A stretch of DNA of 10,306 bases, taken from Setaria digitata. Lineage: Eukaryota > Nematoda > Chromadorea > Rhabditida > Setariidae. Location of the stretch: NCBI GenBank assembly GCA_003640385.1, contig RCAB01000971.1, positions 1 through 10,306 of the forward strand, in the 5' to 3' direction. The notes beneath the pieces are model-generated. The model had not been told where the DNA came from, made no database searches, and saw only the letters and a list, made by a program, of their open reading frames with translations. Numbering within the stretch: the stretch's first letter is position 1; each line of letters starts with the position of its first letter. Below, in pieces: positions 1 to 8,262 of this stretch. The translations under genes and the position numbers were made by a program.

Positions 1-779
1 TTTTTTTTTTGCTAAAAAGTTTACAAATTTATTCAAAATATACACATCTTATGGGTAATTCTTTTCTTTTTCTTTTCGTTTTATCCATTTGTAAAATGTA
101 CCTTGTTGCATAAAAGAGCAAGATTATTTTTGGGTTTAAATTATGATTATACAAATAACAGCTCAGTTTTACAGTAGTTTCATTAAATGCCAATTGTTGT
201 GATTCGCTTCTTTCCTTTTGCCGTAATTAATGGAATGATGATTGTTTTAGTTTTGTTTGGTATTAACTAATGTTGTTGATAATTCATTTATTCCATGATC
301 AAATCTATAACATGAAGCAAGCATTTCTTATTAAATATTTCAATAAAATATCATAATTTTTTAGTTTGATCTTTCTTTTAACAGATATCTTAGTTGGATC
401 AAGAAAAGCGACAATAAAATGAGGACAAAAAAAAAAAAAAAAGGTGAAAGAAAGCGAGATTTTAAATATCGTGAAATCTCGATGAAATATTTAACAAAAT
501 TATTCTTCTCAATTAATAATTAAATGAGATACAACTATGCTACTATTATTATACTAATTAATATATTTCTCATAATAATGCTAATTAATATATACGAATA
601 TGTGATTAATCTTAATGTACAGTATGACAGACAGATGTGATTGCTCGGTTTAATTAAACACCGCTCTGTCAGGTGCATGAAATATCTTACTAATAGTACA
701 ACATTTCCATTCCGAATAATGAAAAGTTGTAAACAAGAATTTACTCTCCTATTTAAAATGACAGCAGACAAACAGACAG

Positions 780-783
<4 letters not shown>
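1..783. other. AT-rich noncoding stretch
   Basis: I see no gene here. The stretch contains a T run at the very start, an A run at 427-442, and a 12-base direct repeat, CTAATTAATATA, occurring near 553 and 579. Frames open on either strand near 535-860 encode only hydrophobic low-complexity residues or the (CA)n repeat. A short GACAGACA-type stretch at about 624-636 and 763-780 resembles the flank of the microsatellite that follows. Confidence 0.6.

Positions 784-828
<45 letters not shown>
784..828. repeat. (AC)n microsatellite
   Basis: This is an uninterrupted run of about 22 AC units (45 bases), bordered on the left by imperfect CAGACA/GACAGACA units. Translation gives alternating Thr-His on the plus strand and Cys-Val on the minus strand, which explains the two short open frames overlapping it. 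A perfect run of this length is likely to be length-polymorphic. Confidence 0.97.
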
Positions 829-830
<2 letters not shown>

Positions 831-1203
831 TATATTTACACAAACAACTTGTTGAATCGTAATTAATTTTCAGATTAATTAGGAGTGCGAGATGTAAAAA
901 ATGTGTATGGTTATAAATAAAAATTATAAATTAATATACGGTATTCTGTGGACAGTAGAAAGCAACAATTGGTATTGCATACACAGTGCATAGTGGTGTA
1001 CGGTGTCGCATGTACAGTATCTTTCTCGTTCATTTCGTCATTTTTTCTTCCTTTTTTTTTTTTTTTTTTTTAAATTTTTTTGAAAAAAATCTTTGAAATT
1101 GATCGGTAATTCGAACGGTGAACAAATACATATGGAAAAGGAGAGCAGATATGAGTAAACGAGCGATTAGTGATGACTTATGCAAATATTGTAAGCATCA
1201 ACT
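829..1203. other. Noncoding stretch with a long T run
   Basis: No gene is visible. A slightly GT-richer segment at about 940-1020 contains repeated GCAT/GTACAGTAT-like words and a small inverted pair, TACAC/GTGTA. A 20-base T run lies at 1052-1071. Nothing resembles a tRNA or other known RNA. Confidence 0.5.
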
Positions 1204-1290
1204 TGTCCATTCATCCTCCATTCTCTTCTTGTCACCCTTCTCTGTCAACCCCCTCTTACTCCCTCATGTGTCGCGTTCTCTCTTTTGGTT
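1204..1290 (+). other. Polypyrimidine tract
   Basis: The plus strand is dominated by C and T, with blocks such as CCCTTCTCTG and CCCCCTCTTACTCCCTC. It is less AT-rich than its surroundings and contains the CG dinucleotides of GTCGCG. CCTCCATTC near 1215 is the reverse complement of GAATGGAGG near 1364 in the next tract, so the two could pair weakly. It could be a promoter-proximal or intronic tract, but no core promoter can be assigned. Confidence 0.6.
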
Positions 1291-1313
1291 TGGATAAATA
1301 CATAAATATTCAG

Positions 1314-1395
1314 AGTTAGTGAAGAAATGAGAATGGAATAAGAAAAGAAGAGGATCAAGTTGCATGGAATGGAGGGGGGAAGAGAAAGGAAATTT
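1314..1395 (+). other. Polypurine tract
   Basis: The plus strand is almost entirely A and G (for example AAGAAAAGAAGAGG, then GGAGGGGGGAAGAGAAAGG). It begins about 25 bases after the pyrimidine-rich tract and is partly complementary to it. Together they give a sharp reversal of strand asymmetry over less than 200 bases. No coding frame of interest is present. Confidence 0.6.
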
Positions 1396-2870
1396 TAGTA
1401 ATCAACTTTGTAACGAAATAAAATTGCATTATTTGATTGAGAAAATTAATTAAAATAATTATGAATTAATTAGTTATATGATTTTATATAATTCAATAAC
1501 CAAAATAGTGGAAAATTGCTTAAATTTTTCTTTTTTTTTCATTATTCTTACTTTTAAATTTGACTTTTTGATACATAAGAAAAAAGAAATTAAGCAAATA
1601 AATCGATGTGCATATTAACAGCTATTATAAATATCATTAATTATTAATTGAGAATTATTGCCTTCAAACTTTTTCACTGCCCTTAGCTGAGAATTTAAAT
1701 TCATTCGAATAACTAAATGTGTGTGGTATGGTGCATAAATCTTCCTCCGACAAATTGTCACTTGCTAAATCTTTCCTTTATTTCTTTCTTTTTTATTTTT
1801 CAAATTTAAAGGATTAGAAAACTTGATTTGATGAAAGAAGGCAAAAAGAAAAAAAAAAAAAAAGGAAGACTTTAATCGATGAATTGAAGATTACGGTGCC
1901 ATTATGAATTATTTTATTGATGCATAAATATGTGTACATTAATGAATGGCGCTTGTCTAAGACAATGAAAATCCAAAAAGTAACAGATACTACTGTAATT
2001 TGATTGTCCCTAATTTAATCGGATTGACTGACTGATTCTAATTCTTTATGATCTTTCAGGTGCAATGTTTCTTTATGCTTTAAATGCTTATCTAATTGAT
2101 CTAATTGCTGTCATTAAGAAATAAACGATAGAACCAGTTTACTTTTAAATCATTAGCTATCATTAAATGACATTAAAAAATTTTTAAGTTTTTGAAAAAT
2201 TGTCAAGTAGTATGCATGAGCATTTGGTGTCATTAAAGTGAACTGAAATGAAGTATGGTGTGTTGATTTATTTTCTGGAACTTTTAGAAGTTTAATTGAC
2301 AGAATTAATTAGTAAACGTGAATCATCAAAAATTTAGCAAAAATTTAAACAAAAAATTGCTCTATACGATCTCTCTTTTTTGTTGGTACAAAATGACTTT
2401 ATCAAATAATAATTAATAAAATGATTCTTATCTGTATTCGTATTTGTTTGGGCTAAATACTTCATCGATTAGTTTATCAAAGCATTTAGTAATCAGTAAT
2501 TTATCAGACATCGTATGAGTTTATTTCAGTTATCCATAAAGCACAGTATGCAATCATATTTTAGTAAGGCAAAAGAGTTCCCATGTTTTCCATCCAATTA
2601 ATTTAAAATCAACTTTAATTATTTTCCTAATGAAGACTGCTGGAAATTCCCAGGACACAATGTTAATAGTGTTAATTAATTATTTGATGAAATTATAACA
2701 AAAATTTACACATATACACTTCCATATTGTCATTTTGTTTCAAACAGGGAAATGACCGCATAATTTGATAATTTTGAACATAATTCAATGAAAATTTAAA
2801 ATACATTACAGTAATAACAACAACAGCCACTCGTTATTTATTGCCTCTAAATTTCCAAAATTTCTTAATG
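1396..2870. other. Long AT-rich stretch without a gene
   Basis: I see no gene, RNA or mobile element. There are A runs (for example 1849-1863) and scattered TCATTAA words. One splice-acceptor-like CTTTCAG at 2053-2059 precedes a 19-codon frame (2065-2124) ending in TAA within AAATAAA. That is too short to call an exon. Confidence 0.55.
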
Positions 2871-3245
2871 CTCCTTTTTTTTTTTTTTTTACCATCTTAT
2901 TGTTTCAGTTCTGCAGACTTTTCTATCTTCACTCCCGACATTTTCGTCCACTTACTCTCGACATAACCTTTCCTTTCCTAATTGAATTATTCATGCCCCA
3001 GTGAATTCATCAATCTTTTCTTTTCCCATCCTGCAATAACTTTTTTCTTTTACTCTTTCACCTAAACCCGCTTCTCGGTTCCATTTTTCTCCCGCTACTT
3101 CTTTTCCCAGTTTTTTCAATCTCCCGATCTCTTTTTCCACTCTCTTCCTCAGCATCCCCATACACCGGATTTTTTCCCTGCTCTTCTCCCGGTTCTTTTT
3201 TCTCCCGATTCATCTTTCCACTTCTACCGCTTCTGCTCATTTCAC
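2871..3245 (+). other. Pyrimidine-rich, relatively GC-rich tract with recurring CTCCCG
   Basis: After a 16-base T run (2875-2890), the plus strand is C/T-rich for over 300 bases and clearly richer in C than the rest of the window. The hexamer CTCCCG occurs at 2932, 3089, 3121, 3186 and 3202, with related CTCTCGA at 2955 and TTCTCGG near 3071. The segments after 3120 and after 3201 resemble each other (TCTCCCGAT, then TTTCCAC), so the tract may be a decayed repeat with a spacing near 80 bases. The opposite strand has a 60-codon frame (3058-3240) rich in Arg, Lys, Glu and Gly. This follows from the purine-rich strand and has no recognisable domain, so I do not call it a gene. Confidence 0.6.
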
Positions 3246-4097
3246 ATTGACAAATATTGCTATACCACTGTGTATAACAAGTTCATTGATTATCACGATA
3301 AAAGAAAAAAAAAAAGCAAACAAACAACATGATAAAAATGATAATTTGTTTTATCGAATTTTGAGATAATTCTTCTTTCTTCTCTTAAATTTAATATGTG
3401 AGAATATTTTAAATGCTTGCTAATTAGACATTCATTTATCATCCAGCCACAATTAATTCTTTCATTTCATAATTCCTAGCAATGTCTTGTCGGGGACAAA
3501 TAAGACGGTGTAAAATGGAATGATTAAAATTGCAAGATTATTCTCGACTTAATCAGTCATTCATGTTAATCTCGACCCGAAAGTAAAATGAGGAAAATTT
3601 TTTTGTTTACATGAAAATTTATTCATTTCATTCATTTAAACATTCATAACATTAAGTAATACTTATTAATAGCATCAATAGATAGTAGAAACAAATTATC
3701 ATTAAAGTATTGAAAATTATCACTTACGGGAAGTGATTTTCAATTCATGAAAATACTGTTGCTCACCATAAATATTTGCAAGTTTTAAGTTTTGTTTATG
3801 AATTTCATGCGGATTTAATTGATCTCAATAGGATAATCAGGAAATGATAAAAAAGCGATACAAATGACTAACTGATCGATAAAATTGAATTATAAGAAAT
3901 TAGTTATTAGTAAAATGATTAAAAAAATTGTTTATATCATTAATAATCTTGTCATTAAAAATGCACAAATTAATACAAAAATAGTATTAGGAAACGTTTT
4001 ATTCTTTGTTTTTTTCTTCTTTTTTTTTCATTAACAGATCATATGCAAAAACTAGATTAAATACCAATAATGATAATTAATTGAGAAAATTTAATGT
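3246..4097. other. AT-rich noncoding stretch
   Basis: No gene is visible. The segment is rich in ATCATTAA and TGATAAT words. It holds one TCTCGACTTAATC / TTAATCTCGACCC pair near 3542-3580 and a TTGTTTAC word at 3603-3610. Confidence 0.5.
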
Positions 4098-4130
4098 GAT
4101 AATAACAATTGATATGATAATAATTGATAT
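4098..4130 (+). repeat. Short AT-rich tandem duplication
   Basis: GATAATAACAATTGATAT (4098-4115) is followed directly by a shortened copy, GATAATAATTGATAT (4116-4130). It is a local slippage-type duplication inside low-complexity DNA. Confidence 0.6.
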
Positions 4131-4616
4131 TATAATAAAATGATTTAAAAAGTAAAAAAGACTAAAATAAGCTATTTGTGTATATCATTAAATGTTTTAT
4201 TATAAAAGTAAATAAAAGCAACTATGCAAAGGTGTTAATAAGTAATTTCTCATTCCTTTTCATTCTTCTCTTCATTTATCCACAGGTAGCAAATGATATT
4301 TACTAAGTTCTTGTAGTGCAAACAAATTAGATCAGGTAAGTTAGAGAATGCTTAACCTTTCACACATTGTTTTGGTAATGTAAACAAATGAATGAATATT
4401 AGAGAGGTTTACATTAGATATCATTCCATCTTCATTTATTTACTGCTCCCTACTATATATTTCCACATTGCTACTGCTACTGGTACACTTTCGCACTACA
4501 ATACTTTTATTTTAGTTCATAATTATTAGTTTTTGTAATTAATAACTTCGTTATTATATAATTTCATCTGCAATTTTACTGCAGATCACATAATTTGTAA
4601 TTTATAATCCAATTTT
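4131..4616. other. AT-rich noncoding stretch
   Basis: No gene is visible. A TTATCCACAG acceptor-like word ends near 4285, but the downstream frames close within a few codons. A forkhead-type word, GTAAACAA, lies at 4380-4387. Confidence 0.5.
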
Positions 4617-4662
4617 TGATGTGTAAGCTTATCATTACTTGATGTGTAAGCTTATCATTACT
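4617..4662 (+). repeat. Perfect 23-bp tandem duplication
   Basis: Two identical adjacent 23-base units occupy 4617-4639 and 4640-4662. Each begins TGATGTGTAAGC, ends TTATCATTACT and contains an AAGCTT site. The perfect identity suggests a recent duplication, or selection for two copies of a bound site. Confidence 0.97.
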
Positions 4663-5032
4663 AATCAGAAGATTAATTACTTAGAATTTGTGTAACTTTT
4701 TTTTTTTTTTTTTTTCATTCAATATTGGCTTCATTATCATTTTGTAATTGTTGACTGGATACTTCAAAATTACACACAATTTATTTATTTGTTACTTATA
4801 GTATAAATTTTCTTTTATTTATCATAAATTATAATTATAAATTGTGATTCATATGATTAATGCAGAAATTAAACATTTTTCTTAACTTTCATTATCAGAC
4901 GATGATAACGATTGTTATTTTGATAGTAGCGTAGTATGGAAAGGATAATTGATTGAATCTGCTTGATTATTTTACTATCGAATAATAGAAATAAGAAAAT
5001 TTCTATTTTATCATTAAAAGAAAAGAAAAAAT
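4663..5032. other. AT-rich noncoding stretch with a T run
   Basis: No gene is visible. A 19-base T run sits at 4697-4715. The minus-strand frame across 4869-5162 is Phe-, Lys- and Ile-rich and spans T/A runs and a DNA repeat, so it is taken as chance. Confidence 0.5.
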
Positions 5033-5133
5033 GAAAATTGGAAAGTTTAGAACAAAAATTACTTTTGGAATAAACATTGATTTTTTTTTTTTTTCTTTTT
5101 GATTGGTGAAAGTGGAAATTGAAAAGTTTAGAA
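5033..5133 (+). repeat. Spaced 20-base direct repeat
   Basis: The segments at 5033-5052 and 5114-5133 match at 18 of 20 bases (core ATTGGAAAGTTTAGAA versus ATTGAAAAGTTTAGAA), with an 81-base offset. The repeat explains the doubled Ser-Lys-Leu-x-Asn-Phe-His motif in the overlapping minus-strand frame. Confidence 0.6.
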
Positions 5134-5994
5134 AAATAAAATGAAATAAAAAATCCAAGCAAAATATCAATGCTTATTGCGAGAGGTTTAGTGATTATCA
5201 GTGTATCATTATAGCTGATAATAAATGGAAATTCCTTGAATTAACTCCTTCATTCAATAATTATTTTCACATATAATTTCAAGTGCTAAACTTTGTACTG
5301 AAATTATTTAAATAACTTTCTATTGAATACGAGAATATATGAAAAGTAGTGAATAAAAAGATTGAACTAGTTGATATTGGAAATGAAAGTGATTAGCCTT
5401 GAAACAATTTCATTCCTAATATATTTCAAAGAAAAACATCAACTTTTAAAAATTCAAAAAACAAAATATTTAAAAATGTTGTAACTAAAAATTCTTCCTT
5501 TTCGTTTTCTTTCTATTGTTAATTTATTAAATTATTTCAGTTCTTCTATTTTTGTCAGTATTATTGAAAAAAAATTTAAATTGAATACAGTAGTCAATGA
5601 TGGAAATGATCTAGTGGATGGGAAGGAGATTGTATTTGATCCTATTTACTATCAGCAAAAGATAGCAGCTTTCCAAGAAGCTTATCAAATAAGGTATATT
5701 TGTTAATCCATTTGTAAACAAGCACACAGAGAGTTGCTTGTAAACAATGAAAAGTACCATAATGCATTTCTGATCAATTAATAAAATGCATCGAATGTAT
5801 AAATTTTTGATTAATTTGTCATTGAAATTGAACTTCAAGAAAAGGAAGACATCGATAAATAAAAGCAATGATTAAGAAAAAAAAAAAAAAACGAAAAAGT
5901 TAATTTGAAATATCAAAAAAGTACATGAAATCGATTAATTAATATTAGCAAAATAGTAAAATAGCGAGAGAATAAAAAAAAAGAAATGATTAAA
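5134..5994. other. AT-rich noncoding stretch
   Basis: No gene is visible. The 85-codon minus-strand frame at 5611-5868 has no recognisable motif and ordinary AT-rich composition. Two GTAAACAA words occur 26 bases apart (5714-5721 and 5740-5747), and the ACAAGCA/TGCTTGT inverted pair overlaps both of them. A runs occur near 5877-5890. Confidence 0.5.
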
Positions 5995-6041
5995 CAGTAA
6001 TAATTAATTATTATTTCGTAAATCATATGAAGAACTGTAGA

Positions 6042-6054
6042 AGGTCAAAGGGTA
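6042..6054 (+). promoter_or_regulatory. Possible DR1-like nuclear-receptor half-site pair
   Basis: AGGTCA is followed by one base and AGGGTA. This is close to the one-base-spaced direct repeat bound by RXR/HNF4-type nuclear receptors. It recurs at 6320-6332 in the duplicate copy. Binding is inferred from the word alone. Confidence 0.25.
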
Positions 6055-6097
6055 AATAACGAGCGTTGTACAAAATTTTAAGCAGTGCTGCATTCAG

Positions 6098-6152
6098 TTA
6101 CCGGATATTACGGTAACTCCGGATATTACTGTACGATCATGATATCCGGTAA
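6098..6152. repeat. 11-bp perfect inverted repeat with nested palindromes (copy 1)
   Basis: TTACCGGATAT (6098-6108) and ATATCCGGTAA (6142-6152) are perfect reverse complements separated by 33 bases. GTTACCG and CGGTAAC form a second pair inside the left part, around a seven-base loop. The word CCGGATATTAC appears twice in direct orientation. The GC content is unusual for this window. It could form a hairpin or bind a dimeric protein. Confidence 0.85.
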
Positions 6153-6271
6153 GTAGCAACTCCCACATCTCCCAAGTTTTATTTTTTCACATTATAACTA
6201 ATATTAGCGAATTTTTGAATAATGTTCTATAATCTATCTAATCAATTTCTGAAATGCGATATTCATACAAA

Positions 6272-6272
6272 N
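6272..6272. other. Unknown base / probable contig junction
   Basis: A single N lies between two near-identical copies of the flanking 266-277 bases. It is interpreted as a scaffold join of overlapping contigs rather than a mere ambiguous base. Confidence 0.8.
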
Positions 6273-6538
6273 CAGTAATAATTAATTATTATTTCGTAAA
6301 TCATATGAAGAACTGTAGAAGGTCAAAGGGTAAATAACGAGCGTTGTACAAAATTTTAAGCAGTGCTGCATTCAGTTACCGGATATTACGGTAACTCGTA
6401 CGATCATGATATCCGGTAAGTAGCAACTCCCACATCTCCCAAGTTTTATTTTTTCACATTATAACTAATATTAGCGAATTTTTGAATAATGTTCTATAAT
6501 CTATCTAATCAATTTCTGAAATGCGATATTCATACAAA
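6273..6538 (+). repeat. 266-bp duplicated unit, copy 2 (starts at an N)
   Basis: This is the second copy of 5995-6271 and begins immediately after the N at 6272. It lacks the 11-base CGGATATTACT block, so its length is 266 bases. It continues into unique sequence from 6539. Confidence 0.93.
6376..6419. repeat. 11-bp perfect inverted repeat (copy 2)
   Basis: The same arms occur as in copy 1, TTACCGGATAT (6376-6386) and ATATCCGGTAA (6409-6419), but with a 22-base spacer. The difference is the missing second CGGATATTACT unit. Confidence 0.85.
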
Positions 6539-6612
6539 GAAAAGACAGTACTGTATGTAATTTGTCTCTGTGATAAATTTTCCAGAGAGAAAACAATCTA
6601 ATATGGATTCCG

Positions 6613-6613
6613 N
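6613..6613. other. Unknown base / probable contig junction
   Basis: The sequence before the N ends GGATTCCG and the sequence after it starts AATTCCGAAAT. The overlap is therefore only about six bases (ATTCCG). It fits the same pattern of adjacent contigs abutted with one N. Confidence 0.7.
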
Positions 6614-6721
6614 AATTCCGAAATATCAGACCAAGTGCAATAGCTGTTGGATATATAATATATATTTTATATATATATATAATGATACTGATTTTGTATA
6701 TATGTTGATACTGATTTTGGT
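6614..6721 (+). repeat. 108-bp duplicated unit between two Ns, copy 1
   Basis: This short piece, bounded by N on both sides, is repeated at 6723-6834. Three differences are visible: the first base, a C/T change in GA(C/T)CAAGTGC, and four bases fewer in the (AT)n run. It looks like a small allelic contig placed beside its own homologue. It carries an internal direct repeat, GATACTGATTTTG. Confidence 0.9.
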
Positions 6722-6722
6722 N
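6722..6722. other. Unknown base / probable contig junction
   Basis: A single N separates the 108-base piece from its 112-base near-duplicate. Confidence 0.8.
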
Positions 6723-6834
6723 GATTCCGAAATATCAGATCAAGTGCAATAGCTGTTGGATATATAATATATATTTTATATATATATATATATAATGATA
6801 CTGATTTTGTATATATGTTGATACTGATTTTGGT
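6723..6834 (+). repeat. 112-bp duplicated unit, copy 2, with (AT)n microsatellite
   Basis: This is a duplicate of 6614-6721 with two extra AT units in the run centred near 6785. The sequence continues uniquely from 6835. Confidence 0.9.
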
Positions 6835-6968
6835 GTTTGATAAAGCACATACATCTTAATTAAATGGTATTTGTTTAATTAGATGTTGGATGGATTGAAG
6901 TTTGTCGACAAACATTAAATAGCTACATATTCTTAATGATTGTTGATTGTGCATTTATTCGCTTCTTC

Positions 6969-7000
<32 letters not shown>

Positions 7001-7465
7001 TTTACTCTATTTACAAAATAATCATTGAATCGTTTTTGATTATTTTTATGCCAGAATTCGTTTTAATAATTCAAAATTTTTTTACTGAGAAATTTTTAGA
7101 TTATTTGAAGTTTTTTTTTTCTTTTCTTTTTTTTTTATTGTGTAATTTTTGCCATTGCATAGCAGAATTAAAATTTCGAAAAATTGAAATAATTTTTTAA
7201 CTATTAAGAAATTTTACGTGGAATCCAATTAAAATTTCATAAAGATGGTTAATAAAATGGCACCAGAATTTCAAAAAAAAAAAGGAGTAATTTGCTCGAA
7301 TTTAAGACATTCTATAAGATTAATTTTAGAAATTCACAAAAATCTCTGGCTTAAGTACATGGTAATGCCATCAAGAGGCATTAGTCTAATAGCATCAGAA
7401 TTATATATGGTACATTCATGAGGACATTTCTATAAGTTTACACAAGGGTAAACGGTATAGAAGAC
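6835..7465. other. AT-rich noncoding stretch with a long T run
   Basis: No gene is visible. A 25-base T run (6969-6993) and T-rich segments near 7110-7135 generate a Phe-rich 86-codon plus-strand frame that I take as an artefact. A perfect 14-bp palindrome lies at 6900-6913. Confidence 0.55.
6900..6913. repeat. Perfect 14-bp palindrome GTTTGTCGACAAAC
   Basis: The word equals its own reverse complement over 14 bases and is centred on GTCGAC. Such a G/C-containing palindrome stands out in this AT-rich background and could be a dimeric protein site. Confidence 0.9.
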
Positions 7466-7478
7466 TGACCTCTGACCT
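7466..7478 (-). promoter_or_regulatory. Perfect DR1 element (AGGTCA-n-AGGTCA on the minus strand)
   Basis: TGACCT, one base, then TGACCT gives, on the minus strand, AGGTCA-G-AGGTCA. This is the canonical direct repeat with one-base spacing recognised by RXR, HNF4 and related nuclear receptors. It lies in a locally less AT-rich patch (about 7425-7490). The match is seen in the sequence. Function is inferred, and no nearby promoter or gene is recognised. Confidence 0.4.
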
Positions 7479-8099
7479 CCTGTTGCGATGCTTTCAAACA
7501 TTTTTTTTTCTTGATTGTAAATACTGAGAGGACATGCAGGAATGTATTGATATTTTTTTCTTTTATTTTAATTGATCAAAAATTTTCCTCCATTTCCTTT
7601 TCTTTCTCCTTTGAACTATTTTTATAACTCGAGGATAATTAACTATTATTTTAATTTCAAGTTTCATAAATTTCATATTTAATTTTATTGTTGTTGTTTT
7701 TATTCACTTCTTCTTCATATGTTGCTATATTATTTTCTCGTTTATTTATGTCTTACTTACTTATTCATTTCTTCGTTCATTTATTATTCTTATATACTAT
7801 TAATTTAGTTATTTCTATATCTGAACATATCATTATTACAACTGTTATTCGAATTTAAAATATATACTCAATAAAAGAAAAAAAAAAAAGAGGAATAAAA
7901 AAAAAAAAAAAGATACAGGAAGGAAAAGGGGACGGAAATGAGAAGAAAAGAGAGAATGCTGAATAGACTGATTCGTTTTCAAAAGGAACTCATTCTCAGG
8001 TAGATTCATACTGATTACACATTTACAGGTATGCACAAATAGCACCTACCATATGACAACATTTCCTTCCTTTTTCTTTTTCCTTTGGCCTATGTCAAC
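7479..8099. other. AT-rich noncoding stretch, T-rich then purine-rich
   Basis: No gene is visible. Pyrimidine-rich sequence (about 7550-7620 and 7680-7790) is followed by a polypurine tract at about 7875-7957 with two A runs. The minus-strand 66-codon frame here is Phe/Leu-rich read-through of that tract. Confidence 0.5.
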
Positions 8100-8262
8100 A
8101 ACACCGTTCCTATTATGATGATTATTACCGTGATTATTATCACTTATTATTACTATTACTAATTTCATTTTTATTTTCATTGCAAATATTTTTACTATTA
8201 TTACTATCATCATTATTTTTATTTTCATTGCCATCATTTTTACTATTATTGCTATTATTTAA
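8100..8262 (+). repeat. (ATT)-rich region with a 48-bp tandem repeat
   Basis: From about 8115 the sequence is dominated by ATT, ATC and ACT triplets. Within it, 8167-8214 and 8215-8262 are two adjacent 48-base copies, each starting ATTTTTATTTTCATTGC and sharing TTTTTACTATTATT, with a few substitutions. The Met/Ile/Val-rich minus-strand frame at 8046-8237 is a by-product. Confidence 0.85.

Larger units (their letters stand above)
5995..6271 (+). repeat. 277-bp duplicated unit, copy 1 (ends at an N)
   Basis: This 277-base segment is repeated at 6273-6538. The two copies look identical apart from an 11-base insertion, CGGATATTACT, present only here after GGTAACTC. The copy ends exactly at the single N at 6272. 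The arrangement, with one segment ending at the N and its duplicate starting right after it, is what two overlapping contig ends give when they are joined without merging. The 11-base difference then probably reflects two alleles. Confidence 0.93.

Noticed and set aside
535..862. Overlapping 102-codon (minus) and 73-codon (plus) open frames
   Set aside because: Both run through the (AC)n microsatellite and encode Cys-Val or Thr-His alternation; the rest is AT-rich filler with no motif.
1105..1125. TTCGAA-type word reminiscent of a tRNA B box
   Set aside because: No GGTTCGAATCC context, acceptor stem or A box nearby; no tRNA can be folded by eye.
2042..2124. Possible terminal exon: CTTTCAG acceptor then a 19-codon frame MFLYALNAYLIDLIAVIKK with TAA in AAATAAA
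   Set aside because: Too short, with no upstream exon or homology; AT-rich DNA gives such matches by chance.
3058..3240. 60-codon Arg/Lys/Glu/Gly-rich minus-strand frame
   Set aside because: Composition follows directly from the purine-rich strand of the polypyrimidine tract; no domain and no transcription signal.
4869..5162. 97-codon minus-strand frame
   Set aside because: Phe/Lys/Ile-rich read-through of A/T runs, including a DNA-level duplicate; not protein-like.
5611..5868. 85-codon minus-strand frame
   Set aside because: No motif or family recognised; such lengths are expected by chance across 10 kb in both strands.
5995..6538. Genuine tandem segmental duplication
   Set aside because: The N lies exactly between the copies, and the pattern recurs at two other Ns, so an assembly join artefact is more likely.
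6570..6752. 60-codon plus-strand frame across two N positions
   Set aside because: It exists only because Ns are translated through probable contig joins and a duplicated (AT)n segment.
6940..7200. 86-codon Phe-rich plus-strand frame resembling a membrane protein
   Set aside because: Hydrophobicity comes from poly-T runs (25 T at 6969-6993), not from a conserved membrane segment pattern.
7845..8237. Two adjacent minus-strand frames (66 and 63 codons)
   Set aside because: One is read-through of a polypurine tract, the other of the ATT-rich 48-bp tandem repeat.
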